The notes: generated by a model from the letters alone, not told the origin. A stretch of DNA of 26,798 nucleotides from CAUPWF01 sp964369755 (GCA_964369755.1 CAYJFY010000034.1:1-26798), one strand, 5' to 3'; positions 15,225 to 23,791 are shown, numbered from the stretch's first letter. Numbers and translations are program-made.

Positions 15225-16571
15225 TTATTTCCTCTCATCATCCAGTCCAAATTGCATCCCTTGTTTCTTAAACACTTCTTTGCGAAATAGTGGGTTATAT
15301 AAGAGATAGGTAATGAAGCGATATGGACTGCGCATATTTGTCTTCAAATCTAGGGCACGACTGATAATCGAACTCACACTGTTAAACTGTGCACGACAAC
15401 CAAATGACACCTCTGTCAACTCATCTGGCGTCATGTTTTTTGGCAAAAACGAGGCATAATTAAAACGATACTCCTCATGTAGCCACCATTTGCCATCGTA
15501 AAGTAGGCGATCTTCCTTCTTCATTTCCTCATATAATGGGGTATTCGGATAAGGCATGAGGATATTAAATGCTGCAAATGTAAACTTGTTTCGAATTGCA
15601 AATTCACAGGTTTTTTGGATACTTTCTTTTGTATCACCATCGTGACCAACGGTAAATGCTGCCCAAGTCTGCAAACCATAAGCTCTCAGTTTTTGAATCT
15701 CATCACGGTATTGGTTGCGTGCTTTTGAGATATTAGCTTGTTTGTTCATGTGTTGAATATTGTCACCATTGATAGATTCAAACCCAATAACATGACCGAG
15801 ACATCCGCTCTTTACCATGAGTCGCATCATCTCATCATCTTCCAACATGTCGATGCTTCCTTGGCTTACCCACTTCACTTTAAGGGGAATTAGTGCACGA
15901 AATAGTTCCTTTGCCTTTTCTCTGTCTGACACGATATTATCGTCTACAAAGAATAATAGTTTTCGCTTTTGTGATTGGATCTCTTTTACCACATCTTCCA
16001 CAGGGCGACACAATTGTTTTCCACCAAAATAAGATGTGGAAGCACAGAAACGACATCCATAGCGACAACCTCTAGAAAACTGCAATAGCGTAATCGGAAG
16101 ATATCCCTTCCCTTCGAATAAATCTCTTCGCGTTAGGATTCCTTCTTGTGGAATCGAACAGCGTTTGGCATCATAGCGTGGTTTTAATTTGTTTTGTTTT
16201 GCATCTGTAATCATTTCCACCCAGATAGCCTCGGCATCTCCTGTCATAATCGAATCTGCAATCTCTGCTGCTTCTTCAGGAAGCAAGGTGATGTGCATTC
16301 CTCCTAAGAGTACCTTTACACCACGTTTTTGATATTCACGACAGATCTCATATGCACGCCTTGCAGTAAAGGTCTCTACTGTAATGGCAACCAAATCGGT
16401 TGGCTGGTCATAGGGAATCGCCTCACAGCGGTCATCAAATAATTCCACCGTCACATCACTTGGTGTAAGTGCCGCTAGAATTCCCAATTGTAGGGGTTCC
16501 ATTCGCCCCTCATCCACATACATACTGTGTCCTTTTCGCCCGATATTAGGCTTTATTAATGTTAGTTTCAT
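15225..16571 (-). CDS. B12-binding-type radical SAM protein (copy 3 of the cluster)
   Basis: A 448-residue cytosolic protein. The N-terminal B12-binding-like region has RMEPLQLGILAAL, DLVAITVETFTARRAY and VLLGGMHITLLPEEAAEIADSIMTGDAE. The radical SAM cysteines are C169, C173 and C176 in SRGCRYGCRFC. FFVDDNIVSD, VIGFESING and PYPNTPLYEE are core motifs. In the C-terminal third YDGKWWLHEEYRFNYASFLPKNMTPDEL is nearly shared with the copies at 10254 and 16546. The ATG at 16571 is preferred to an in-frame TTG 15 nt upstream that coincides with the GGAAGG ribosome site. It overlaps the upstream gene by 26 bp. Confidence 0.88.
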   Translation of the reverse strand: MKLTLIKPNIGRKGHSMYVDEGRMEPLQLGILAALTPSDVTVELFDDRCEAIPYDQPTDLVAITVETFTARRAYEICREYQKRGVKVLLGGMHITLLPEEAAEIADSIMTGDAEAIWVEMITDAKQNKLKPRYDAKRCSIPQEGILTRRDLFEGKGYLPITLLQFSRGCRYGCRFCASTSYFGGKQLCRPVEDVVKEIQSQKRKLLFFVDDNIVSDREKAKELFRALIPLKVKWVSQGSIDMLEDDEMMRLMVKSGCLGHVIGFESINGDNIQHMNKQANISKARNQYRDEIQKLRAYGLQTWAAFTVGHDGDTKESIQKTCEFAIRNKFTFAAFNILMPYPNTPLYEEMKKEDRLLYDGKWWLHEEYRFNYASFLPKNMTPDELTEVSFGCRAQFNSVSSIISRALDLKTNMRSPYRFITYLLYNPLFRKEVFKKQGMQFGLDDERK

Positions 16572-17883
16572 CTGTTTCCTTCCCAAGTAATGCCCCTTGT
16601 TTGCGTCTGATTTCTATTCCCGAAACAATGTTGATGATAAAATAATACCAAGATTTGGTTGATCCAAGTCTTAGATGCGCTCCCAAAAATCGTTTCAAAA
16701 TATTCTTGATACTATAGAATTGATATCTGGCGTCCCGACAAGAATCCCGCAATTCTTCTGGTGTCATCTTTGCTGGAATAAATGCTGTATCGCCATAGCG
16801 ATAAGATTCATCTAACCACCATCCATTCTGGAAGAGGAGTCGATTTTCCGCTTGTAATCGTCTATAAAGTGGAGTCCCAGGTAGCGGAATCAAGGGATTA
16901 AAATTAGCCACTGCAAAATTATGTTTCATTGCAAACTTTAGAATCGTATCTGCTGTATTCTTATCGTCAGCATCGTAACCAATTACAAAAGTAGCATAGA
17001 TCATAAATTTATATTGATGTAATGTTTGAATTGTTTTCTCATAGTCAATCATCTGAAGGTTCGCACTCTTTCCCATAGATGCTAAGTTTTCTGTATTCAG
17101 GGATTCAAATCCGATTAACACGCAGATGCAACCACTTTCCTTCATCAGTTGGAGTAGTTCTTCGTTCTTAGCAATGTCCATACTAATCTGACATGCCCAT
17201 TTCTTACGAAGGGGGCGTATGGCTCTAAATAATTCTTTTGCACTTTTCTCATCGTAGAATAGATTGTCATCAATAAAGAAAATAAATTTTTCCTTCACAG
17301 ATTGCATTTCTCTCACGATTTCATCTGTGGACTTTTGAACTACGTCTCCAGGGTACATGGTCTTCACACTGCAGAAATCACAGGCAAACCGACACCCTCT
17401 AGAGAATTGTACCAAACCCAGTGGGAGGTACTTGCTTTTGTATGGATTGCGCTTACTCTGATAGAGAGGAATCATTGGGGCACTCTTTGTTCTTCCATCA
17501 TAGAGTGGACTCACATATCCCATCCTCACATCTTCTATAAATTCTGGCCATACACTTTCTGCGTCGCCACAGAGTACAACATCACAGAAATTTGCCGCCT
17601 CATCAGGGCATACAGTTGGATGAAATCCTCCCATGACAACGAGGTTATCTGAAGTTTTATAGCGTTTCGCCAATTGATAAGCCCTCTTTGCAGAAAACGT
17701 ATCAAAAGACAAGGCGATGATATCACTATCTAATTTATCTGGTAACACTTCTTTTCGATCATCTATGTAATCAGCGATGACATCCTCTGGTAGAAGTGCA
17801 TCCATAATTTCAAAAAAGATAGGCTTTAGGGCATCGGCCCCCTTCCCTTCAAACATTGCGACTTTGATTATCGTTATCTTCAT
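16546..17883 (-). CDS. B12-binding-type radical SAM protein (copy 2 of the cluster)
   Basis: A 445-residue cytosolic protein. B12-binding-like N-terminus (MKITIIKVAMFEGKG, DDRKEVLP, LVVMGGFHPTVCPDEAANFCDVVLCGDAE) and radical SAM core with C164, C168 and C171 in SRGCRFACDFC. FFIDDNLFYDEK, VLIGFESLN and LIPLPGTPLYRRL follow. It is unusual in starting MFEGKGADALKPIFFEIMDAL, where its sisters have the RMEPLQLGILAAL block, so its N-terminal cap has diverged. GGGAG lies five bases before ATG, and the gap to the upstream gene is 12 nt. Confidence 0.88.
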   Translation of the reverse strand: MKITIIKVAMFEGKGADALKPIFFEIMDALLPEDVIADYIDDRKEVLPDKLDSDIIALSFDTFSAKRAYQLAKRYKTSDNLVVMGGFHPTVCPDEAANFCDVVLCGDAESVWPEFIEDVRMGYVSPLYDGRTKSAPMIPLYQSKRNPYKSKYLPLGLVQFSRGCRFACDFCSVKTMYPGDVVQKSTDEIVREMQSVKEKFIFFIDDNLFYDEKSAKELFRAIRPLRKKWACQISMDIAKNEELLQLMKESGCICVLIGFESLNTENLASMGKSANLQMIDYEKTIQTLHQYKFMIYATFVIGYDADDKNTADTILKFAMKHNFAVANFNPLIPLPGTPLYRRLQAENRLLFQNGWWLDESYRYGDTAFIPAKMTPEELRDSCRDARYQFYSIKNILKRFLGAHLRLGSTKSWYYFIINIVSGIEIRRKQGALLGKETDETNINKA

Positions 17884-17895
17884 AAGTTCTCCCGT

Positions 17896-19179
17896 TTAGT
17901 ACCCATTGAATTTAAATCCGATATTTGCACCTAGAAGCACGGCTTTTTCAATGAAAGAGTTGTTGGTGGATCGTCTAGTACGATTCAAGACCTTCTTCCA
18001 TGTATAGGTTTCCTTCCATACTTGCTTTGAGATTTCCTCCAATCGCTCAGGCGACATATGCTTTGGTTGAAATACAGCATGTTGCTGATTGTACCTTGTC
18101 CAATCCTTCGTAATAATACGGCCTTGACTCTCAAAATCATTGTATATCTTGGAACCAGGAAGCGGGGTTAAGATTGCATATCGAATCATATCCAATCCCA
18201 TATAATCTACTTTCTCAGGCATCTCAAGGAGCTGCTCCTCTGTATCGTGGTCAAATCCTAGAACAAAACAGCCATTGACTGAGAGATTGTAATGGTGCAT
18301 TCGATCTACGATTTCCTTGTATTTCTCCGTATTGTGATATTTCTTTCGAACACCTTTTAGACTGTCTTCGCTCAGAGATTCGAACCCAATTAGCACACCT
18401 GTGCATCGGCTTCTTCTAGCAGCCGCTAGTAATTCATCATCAAATGCAGTATCGGCAGTGGCGTTGCAAGCCCAACGAATTTTCATCCGTTCTAACTCGT
18501 ACATTAGTTCGAGGGCATATTCGCGTGGTTTGAAAAAGTTAGGATCAAAGAAGATCAACTTATCTGTTTTCAGAGATTTTATCTCATCTACTACTTGAGA
18601 AATTGGACGTGGATTGCTTCTCCACATCTTACTGATGGCACAGAAGTCGCAACGATTATCACATCCTCTATCAGCTAGAAAGGTAGGAATGGATAAGCTT
18701 TTCTTACTATTTTGTAGATCCCTTCTTGGTGGCACGATCTTACTTGCATCATAGCACGGGTGGTCATATATTTTCTTAGGACATTGATTCACGTAATCTT
18801 TGAAGAATTGTGGCAGGGAAACTTCCCCCGCTCCAACAATTACGGTATCTGCATGTTGCATCCCTTCTTCTGGCAGAGAAGACACATGATAACCACCGAA
18901 TACAATATAAGAACCACGTTTTTTAAATTCCTTTGCATGTTTATATGCTTGGGTAGAAGAGGCTGTATCGAAAGAGAGACCTACGATATCGAATTTCTGT
19001 TTATCGTAGGTTACTTTTTGACTCATTTCATCCCAAAGGACAACCTCTGCATCAAGTTCTTCGGGAACTAAAGAAGCTAAGGTTGGCAGAGTGAGAGAGG
19101 GATAGCAAAATAATTTTGATACACTCCCTCGATAAGTTGAATCATCTGGGTTCCAGACATGGATGAATAGTATTCTCAT
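17896..19179 (-). CDS. B12-binding-type radical SAM protein (copy 1 of the cluster)
   Basis: A 427-residue cytosolic protein and the first radical SAM gene of the cluster. B12-binding-like N-terminus (GSVSKLFCYPSLTLPTLASLVPEELDAEVVLWDE, YIVFGGYHVSSLPEEGMQHADTVIVGAGE) and core with C173, C177 and C180 in DRGCDNRCDFC. FFDPNFFKPR replaces the DDN motif of the other subfamily. It is closest to the 11582-12925 protein. The ribosome site AGAGGAG lies between the stop codon of the TPM gene upstream and the ATG, only 11 nt away, so expression is probably coupled to that gene. Confidence 0.88.
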   Translation of the reverse strand: MRILFIHVWNPDDSTYRGSVSKLFCYPSLTLPTLASLVPEELDAEVVLWDEMSQKVTYDKQKFDIVGLSFDTASSTQAYKHAKEFKKRGSYIVFGGYHVSSLPEEGMQHADTVIVGAGEVSLPQFFKDYVNQCPKKIYDHPCYDASKIVPPRRDLQNSKKSLSIPTFLADRGCDNRCDFCAISKMWRSNPRPISQVVDEIKSLKTDKLIFFDPNFFKPREYALELMYELERMKIRWACNATADTAFDDELLAAARRSRCTGVLIGFESLSEDSLKGVRKKYHNTEKYKEIVDRMHHYNLSVNGCFVLGFDHDTEEQLLEMPEKVDYMGLDMIRYAILTPLPGSKIYNDFESQGRIITKDWTRYNQQHAVFQPKHMSPERLEEISKQVWKETYTWKKVLNRTRRSTNNSFIEKAVLLGANIGFKFNGY

Positions 19180-19190
19180 TGGATTCTCCT

Positions 19191-20021
19191 CTAAAAGCCG
19201 CCGGAACGACCACCACGGCTGCCGCCATAACCACCACGACTGCTACTGCTACTTTTTTTCGGTCTAGCTGTTCGGGTTACCGTTTCCCTGATGAAATCAT
19301 CGTCGGTTCGGGTTAATTTTAAACTATCTTTTGACATAAAGTCTTTTGCTTGCGTTTTTATCACTGCAGTCTTCATCTGAGGGACGAAGATACCAAAAAC
19401 GATACCGCCACCAAACATGAGTCCAATAACGAGTGGAGCTACAAATAGAGCTAAAATATTGGTTACCATACCTTCAGCGGATTGGTAAGGTGCACCATTC
19501 ACCGCTGCAGTTAGGAATTCTTCTGTCAGGTCTAGATACTGGTTCATCGCATCATAATAATATCCATCTGCAAGTAAGTCGGGAATCTCGGAATCAATTG
19601 CATCTAGGGCTGCTTCGGTAAAGGCGTCTTGACCAAAATTACGGGTAGAAGTAGCATATCCTCTGTCATAAGAGTTCATATTAACACCGAAAACCAAACC
19701 ATCGCGAGTCGGGTCTAAAGCTTCATAATAATCACAGAAAGTCAGAAGTTCATCTCTTGAAATCGCCTCATCCATGGTAAGGATTGTGACATCAAAACTG
19801 TAAATGGTGTGAAGGTGAATGATTCGGTTGAAGAGTTCTTCCTCTTCTGAATCGGTAAGTATATCAGCTGCATCAATCAATGGATCGAATCCATTGAGCA
19901 TTCCATTCTCGGCTGCTGCTTTGCTCTCACCTGCAAGTGCAGTAACTGAAAACGGCAGACAAAGTATGGAAGATAGTAAACAGATCAGTATTAATAATGT
20001 TGTTGTTTTTTTCGTCATCAT
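19191..20021 (-). CDS. TPM-domain membrane protein, single-domain copy
   Basis: A 276-residue exported membrane protein. A signal peptide (about 1-30) is followed by one TPM domain (about 45-175; FDPLIDAADILTDSEEEELFNRI and LTFCDYYEALDPTRDGLVFGVNM), a membrane segment (about 185-212) and a cytoplasmic part ending in a Ser/Gly/Arg-rich tail (SSSSSRGGYGGSRGGRSGGF). TPM domains occur in YgcG-type proteins and in plant photosystem repair factors; the bacterial role is poorly known. The protein corresponds to the second half of the copy at 21261-22538, sharing LDPTRDGLVF, RGYATSTRN and QMKTAVI. It follows the zinc-ribbon gene by 12 nt and precedes the radical SAM genes by 11 nt. Confidence 0.83.
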   Translation of the reverse strand: MMTKKTTTLLILICLLSSILCLPFSVTALAGESKAAAENGMLNGFDPLIDAADILTDSEEEELFNRIIHLHTIYSFDVTILTMDEAISRDELLTFCDYYEALDPTRDGLVFGVNMNSYDRGYATSTRNFGQDAFTEAALDAIDSEIPDLLADGYYYDAMNQYLDLTEEFLTAAVNGAPYQSAEGMVTNILALFVAPLVIGLMFGGGIVFGIFVPQMKTAVIKTQAKDFMSKDSLKLTRTDDDFIRETVTRTARPKKSSSSSRGGYGGSRGGRSGGF

Positions 20022-20033
20022 AATAGTCCCCTC

Positions 20034-21128
20034 CTATAAAACAAACAGAAACATGATTAAAAGCCCCAATAGATAACCAGCCGCTGTGATTCCAAGGAAG
20101 AGAAGATTTCTCTTTGTCTTGTCGATTGGTAAATCCCCAGATACTTTTCCTGTTTGCCCGTTGATAGCGAATTTGTACATCTTGCCGTTGTATTTTGTAT
20201 TTAACATCCATACTGGGAGCAAGGCATAGTGAATGCTCTCATCTGTCATATCGATAGAAGAGGAAGTTTCACCGACCGATGTGTAGCCAGTTACTGTTGC
20301 CTTCATGGCATCTTTTGTGGAATTGATGATACGAGTCTTCGCTCTAGGCGTACTGTCTTCCACACTTACATCGAATTTATCCGCAAAGAATCCGGCCATA
20401 TAAGAAGAGGAAAACTCCTTCAACTCATCATAGTTGTAAGGTTCCAATCCATCCATATAATTGTCATCCATCTTGGTAGAAGCATCTACAGGAATCTTAG
20501 TGAACTCGGCACTTCCCTCACGGCGAGCACTATAATATCTAGTCGTAGTTACGTTATAATCTCCTTGCACTCGGGTATTCACTTGGCGTGCATCAAAAGT
20601 CATGCCACCGCTTCCCTTGCCAGAGAAGAGCCAAAATGGAACATATACGCCCGCAATCTTTGAAATGCGATTTTGGCTCTTGAAGGTACTAGGTAGCAAA
20701 ATTTTGCCACCATAGAACTCTCTCAAGCGTTGTTCGGCATCTTTCTTATCTAGCTTGAACGGCAAGATGAAGTCAGGTTTCACCATGCCCGTTACATTAT
20801 TTGTCATAACAATCGGATTCCCGCAATACATACACTCCGTTGCAGCAGTATTTGCATCAGATACAATCTCTGCCCCACATGAAGTACAATTGAATCCTGA
20901 TTGCATCTCCATCATTTCGGGTTCTGGTGTAGTATCCTCCTTGGTAACCTCAGCCTTCTTCCAATCAATCGGCTCAGTAACTTGTTCTGGAGCGTCTTCT
21001 TTTTTATCGAAGAAATCTTCGGGATATGTAGTTTCGCAATAATCACAGATAATCACCTGTTTGTCTACATCAAAGTGTACAGGTCCGCCGCAGGCAGGAC
21101 ATTGGATCTTCAATATATCTTCAGTCAT
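20034..21128 (-). CDS. Double zinc-ribbon membrane protein, cassette copy A
   Basis: A 364-residue protein with two N-terminal zinc ribbons: C10, C13, C28, C31 (CPACGG...CDYC) and C81, C84, C99, C102 (CTSCGAE...CMYCG). A long soluble region follows (VPFWLFSGKGSGGMTFDARQ, NYMDGLEPYNYDELKEFSSSYMAGFFADKFD, LLPVWMLNTKYNGKMYKFAINGQTGKVSGDLPID) and a C-terminal membrane helix (about 340-362). The zinc ribbons suggest binding to nucleic acid or protein partners at the membrane. Function unknown. It is always paired here with a TPM protein, so the two probably form a complex (inference). Confidence 0.83.
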   Translation of the reverse strand: MTEDILKIQCPACGGPVHFDVDKQVIICDYCETTYPEDFFDKKEDAPEQVTEPIDWKKAEVTKEDTTPEPEMMEMQSGFNCTSCGAEIVSDANTAATECMYCGNPIVMTNNVTGMVKPDFILPFKLDKKDAEQRLREFYGGKILLPSTFKSQNRISKIAGVYVPFWLFSGKGSGGMTFDARQVNTRVQGDYNVTTTRYYSARREGSAEFTKIPVDASTKMDDNYMDGLEPYNYDELKEFSSSYMAGFFADKFDVSVEDSTPRAKTRIINSTKDAMKATVTGYTSVGETSSSIDMTDESIHYALLPVWMLNTKYNGKMYKFAINGQTGKVSGDLPIDKTKRNLLFLGITAAGYLLGLLIMFLFVL

Positions 21129-21176
21129 AACTTTATATTTCCTTCCTTTATAATCAAAATTTTATTCTCAGATTAC

Positions 21177-21185
21177 ATTATATCA
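21177..21185 (-). promoter_or_regulatory. Candidate promoter of cassette A and the radical SAM cluster
   Basis: On the minus strand TGATATAAT is a perfect extended -10 (TGnTATAAT) just after the terminator of cassette B and about 50 bp before the ATG of the zinc-ribbon gene. No good -35 accompanies it, which is acceptable for extended -10 promoters. An alternative, TTGATA-N16-TAAAAT, begins at the same place. Confidence 0.5.
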
Positions 21186-21195
21186 AAAAATGTAG

Positions 21196-21231
21196 AAAAA
21201 AAGAAGAACTTCTCGGTGAGAAAGAAGTTCT
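21196..21231 (-). terminator. Intrinsic terminator of cassette B
   Basis: AGAACTTCT (21205-21213) and AGAAGTTCT (21223-21231) pair perfectly around a 9-nt loop. On the minus strand the stem is followed by UCUUUUUUU. It ends the transcript from the promoter upstream of 23638, 30 bp after the TPM stop codon. Confidence 0.87.
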
Positions 21232-21260
21232 CCTTGATGATATGTAGGATTTGTCGATGA

Positions 21261-22538
21261 CTAGAAGCTTCCTGAGCGTCCACCACGACTGCCGCCGTAG
21301 CCACTGCGGCTGCTACTTCCACCGCCGCCTCCACCGCCTTTTGATTTAGGAGAGTATTTGCTAGAGCTAGATTCATTTATAAAGGTATCCTCCTTGGCAG
21401 ATACAACAAGGCTTCCCTTTACTACAAAATCTTCAGCTGAAGTTTGAATGACAGCCGTCTTCATCTGTCGTACCAAAATCCCTTGCACAATGGCCATTGT
21501 AATCATTAGGCTGAAAATTGCCGGGATACCGATGATATACAAGAGTACACTTTCCCAATTGAGTGGGGCGCTATATGGATTGCCGGATTGAGCTGCCACG
21601 ATGAATTCTTCCGTATAATCCAGATATTGATTGAATGCATTGAAGTACTCTCCTGATGTGAGAATCGGAGCAATCTCTTCGTCTATGATATCAAGCGCTG
21701 GGGAGGTAAAAGCCGCCTCGCCGAGATTTCTGGTAGAGGTGGCATAGCCTCTATTAGAAGGATTCATATTCAGCGCAAATACAAGCCCGTCCCTCGTGGG
21801 GTCTAATCCCTCATAGTAATCGCAATATGTGAGGAGCATATTGCCGTCTGGAACATGGGACATGGTCAACAAGGTAATATCAAAATCATATTTGGCTTGA
21901 AAACTTTCTATGCGTGAAAATAAAACAAGTTCCTGTTCGGGTGTAAGGATGTCAGCAGAGTCAATCATGGGGTCAAATTCACCAAGTAAACCGCCTTCCC
22001 CGACATAGTTTAAGGTTTCCGCAGGTACTTCAATTCCTGTTTGTTCTTCTAAATAATTTTCCACATTGTTGACAAAATCAGTGTACATATCTACATAGAG
22101 CATACCAGAGTCAGAATATTCTTCTGCATAATCTTCACTGGCAATCATGTAGTCGATTATTGCAGAGCCAATCGTATCACTGTGTTGTCCATATCCGAAA
22201 TAGTCCCATTCATAACGATTCGTTGAAAATAGACCAAAGATGAAAACAATACCATTTTCTCCTAAGTTAGATAGATTGTAACTATTGACATAATCATAAA
22301 AATCATCTATATGACTAAATTCTCCAGCTGAAACTAGAGTGATATTATAATTATATGTTTCACTTATCTTCGTAATCCTAGCTTCTAAAGCTGGTTTACT
22401 ATCTTCAGGGATTAAGTTCATGTCGTCACTAATAGAAGTGTTATCAAGGAAAGGTTCATTTTCGCTTGCATAAATTGGAACGGAGAAACACGAAGATAAT
22501 AGTAGTAAAATCGTAAGGATACTAAGTAATTTTTTCAT
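21261..22538 (-). CDS. TPM-domain membrane protein, two-domain copy
   Basis: A 425-residue exported membrane protein. After a signal peptide (about 1-25) there are two TPM-like domains: about 30-175 (IPEDSKPALEARITKISETYNYNITLVS...GENGIVFIFGL) and about 185-330 (FDPMIDSADILTPEQELVLFSRIESFQ...LDPTRDGLVFALNM). A membrane helix near 332-352 and a tail rich in Gly, Ser and Arg follow (GGGGGGGSSSRSGYGGSRGGRSGSF). The second half aligns with the protein at 19191-20021; the first TPM domain is extra. Only 17 nt separate it from the zinc-ribbon gene. No enzymatic motif is evident beyond the TPM fold. Confidence 0.83.
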   Translation of the reverse strand: MKKLLSILTILLLLSSCFSVPIYASENEPFLDNTSISDDMNLIPEDSKPALEARITKISETYNYNITLVSAGEFSHIDDFYDYVNSYNLSNLGENGIVFIFGLFSTNRYEWDYFGYGQHSDTIGSAIIDYMIASEDYAEEYSDSGMLYVDMYTDFVNNVENYLEEQTGIEVPAETLNYVGEGGLLGEFDPMIDSADILTPEQELVLFSRIESFQAKYDFDITLLTMSHVPDGNMLLTYCDYYEGLDPTRDGLVFALNMNPSNRGYATSTRNLGEAAFTSPALDIIDEEIAPILTSGEYFNAFNQYLDYTEEFIVAAQSGNPYSAPLNWESVLLYIIGIPAIFSLMITMAIVQGILVRQMKTAVIQTSAEDFVVKGSLVVSAKEDTFINESSSSKYSPKSKGGGGGGGSSSRSGYGGSRGGRSGSF

Positions 22539-22555
22539 ATGAATAATCTCCTTTC

Positions 22556-23638
22556 CTATGTGAATATATTATACGAGCCTAGAGCCAGAATGGCGAGGTT
22601 TATAAGGAAGAGGGCTACGGATATAATTTTCTTCTTGCGCTTATCAATCGGCAAATCTCCAGATACCTTGCCAGTTTGACCGTTGATGGCAAATTTATAC
22701 ATCTTCCCATCGTATTTTGTGTTCAACATCCAAACAGGTAGTAGCACATAATGAATCTTCCGATCAGACATCGAAATATTAGACTTTGACACGGACACAC
22801 TTGAGTAACCAGTTACAGTCTTTTTGAATGCTTCATTGGTAGAATTCGTGATTCTAGTAAGTGCTCTTTTCGAACATGCATTGACATCCATGTCAAATTT
22901 ATCTGAAAAAAATCCAGCCATATAAGAATTAGAAAAAGGTGTTAATTCTTCATAGTTATAAGGTTCCAACCCATCCATATAGTTATCTTCCATCTTATTT
23001 GACGCATCTACGGGAACTTTAATAAATTTTACATTTCCTGAGCGAAAAGCAGAATAATATTTGGTAGTAGTAATAATATAATCGCCATCCCGATGTTTAT
23101 TGACTTTTCTTGCACTAAATGTGACATCCCCACTCCCATTTGCAGAGAATAGCCAGAAAGGTACATACATTCCCGTTATTTTAGAGATTTTATTTCGATC
23201 CTTAAATGCATTCGGTAAAAGAATCTTTCTCATGTAGAATTGTTTTAATTTCTTTTCTGCTGCAGCTTTATCTAGTTTGAAAGGAATGATTAAATCAGGT
23301 TTCAAAGTACCAGTCACATTGTTGGTAACGAGAAGCGGACTGCCACAATACATACATTCTGTTGCAGCAGTATTGCTATCAGCAAGAACTTCAGCACCAC
23401 AAGAAGTACAAGAGAAACTACAATCAACAGTCATCTGTTCATGGTCTTTGATATATCCTGCTAAGTTCCAATCGATTTTGGGGTCATTTGTTTCAGACGT
23501 GTCATCCTCTTTCTTGCTAAAAACATCTTCAGGAAATCGATTATTGCAATACTCACACACAATCATCTGAGTGTCGATATCAAATCGCAAGGGGCCTCCA
23601 CAAGTGGGGCACTCATATTCTAAGATTTTTTTGTCCAT
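22556..23638 (-). CDS. Double zinc-ribbon membrane protein, cassette copy B
   Basis: A 360-residue protein, close paralogue of the 20034-21128 product. Zinc ligands C10, C13, C28, C31 and C77, C80, C95, C98 are all kept. VPFWLFSANGSGDVTFSARK, NYMDGLEPYNYEELTPFSNSYMAGFF and the FAINGQTGKVSGDLPID block are nearly identical to copy A, and a C-terminal membrane helix is present. The ATG at 23638 has AAGGAG six bases upstream; the longer reading to 23797 has no ribosome site and crosses the promoter region, so it is rejected. A TATAAT at 23667-23672 may be the -10 box, without a clear -35. Confidence 0.84.
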   Translation of the reverse strand: MDKKILEYECPTCGGPLRFDIDTQMIVCEYCNNRFPEDVFSKKEDDTSETNDPKIDWNLAGYIKDHEQMTVDCSFSCTSCGAEVLADSNTAATECMYCGSPLLVTNNVTGTLKPDLIIPFKLDKAAAEKKLKQFYMRKILLPNAFKDRNKISKITGMYVPFWLFSANGSGDVTFSARKVNKHRDGDYIITTTKYYSAFRSGNVKFIKVPVDASNKMEDNYMDGLEPYNYEELTPFSNSYMAGFFSDKFDMDVNACSKRALTRITNSTNEAFKKTVTGYSSVSVSKSNISMSDRKIHYVLLPVWMLNTKYDGKMYKFAINGQTGKVSGDLPIDKRKKKIISVALFLINLAILALGSYNIFT

Positions 23639-23761
23639 AAAAAACTCCTTTCTCTTCAATGTATGAATTATAGTATAAGAGATAAAAGAGAAAAAAACTT
23701 CGTATATTTGTGCAAGTTGATAAATTTTGTGATTTATTACTTTGTATACAGAAGAAATAGC

Positions 23762-23791
23762 TTGAATACTAAATGTTAGTACAAATATGAT
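23762..23791 (+). promoter_or_regulatory. Promoter with internal palindrome upstream of the XRE regulator
   Basis: TTGAAT (23762-23767) and TATGAT (23786-23791) are spaced 18 bp. The palindrome TACTAAATGTTAGTA (23767-23781, 6-bp arms, 3-bp centre) fills most of that spacer. This is a classic place for a repressor operator, and the regulator encoded 49 bp downstream is the obvious candidate to bind it. Confidence 0.5.

Noticed and set aside
9212..19179. A hidden RiPP precursor peptide gene in the radical SAM cluster
   Set aside because: Genes overlap or are 12 nt apart or less, leaving no room, and none of the radical SAM proteins shows a recognisable SPASM-type C-terminal cysteine cluster.
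20229..20663. Plus-strand open frame of 144 codons antisense to the zinc-ribbon gene
   Set aside because: No ribosome site, no recognisable domain, and it lies wholly within a gene with clear zinc-ribbon motifs and a paralogue.
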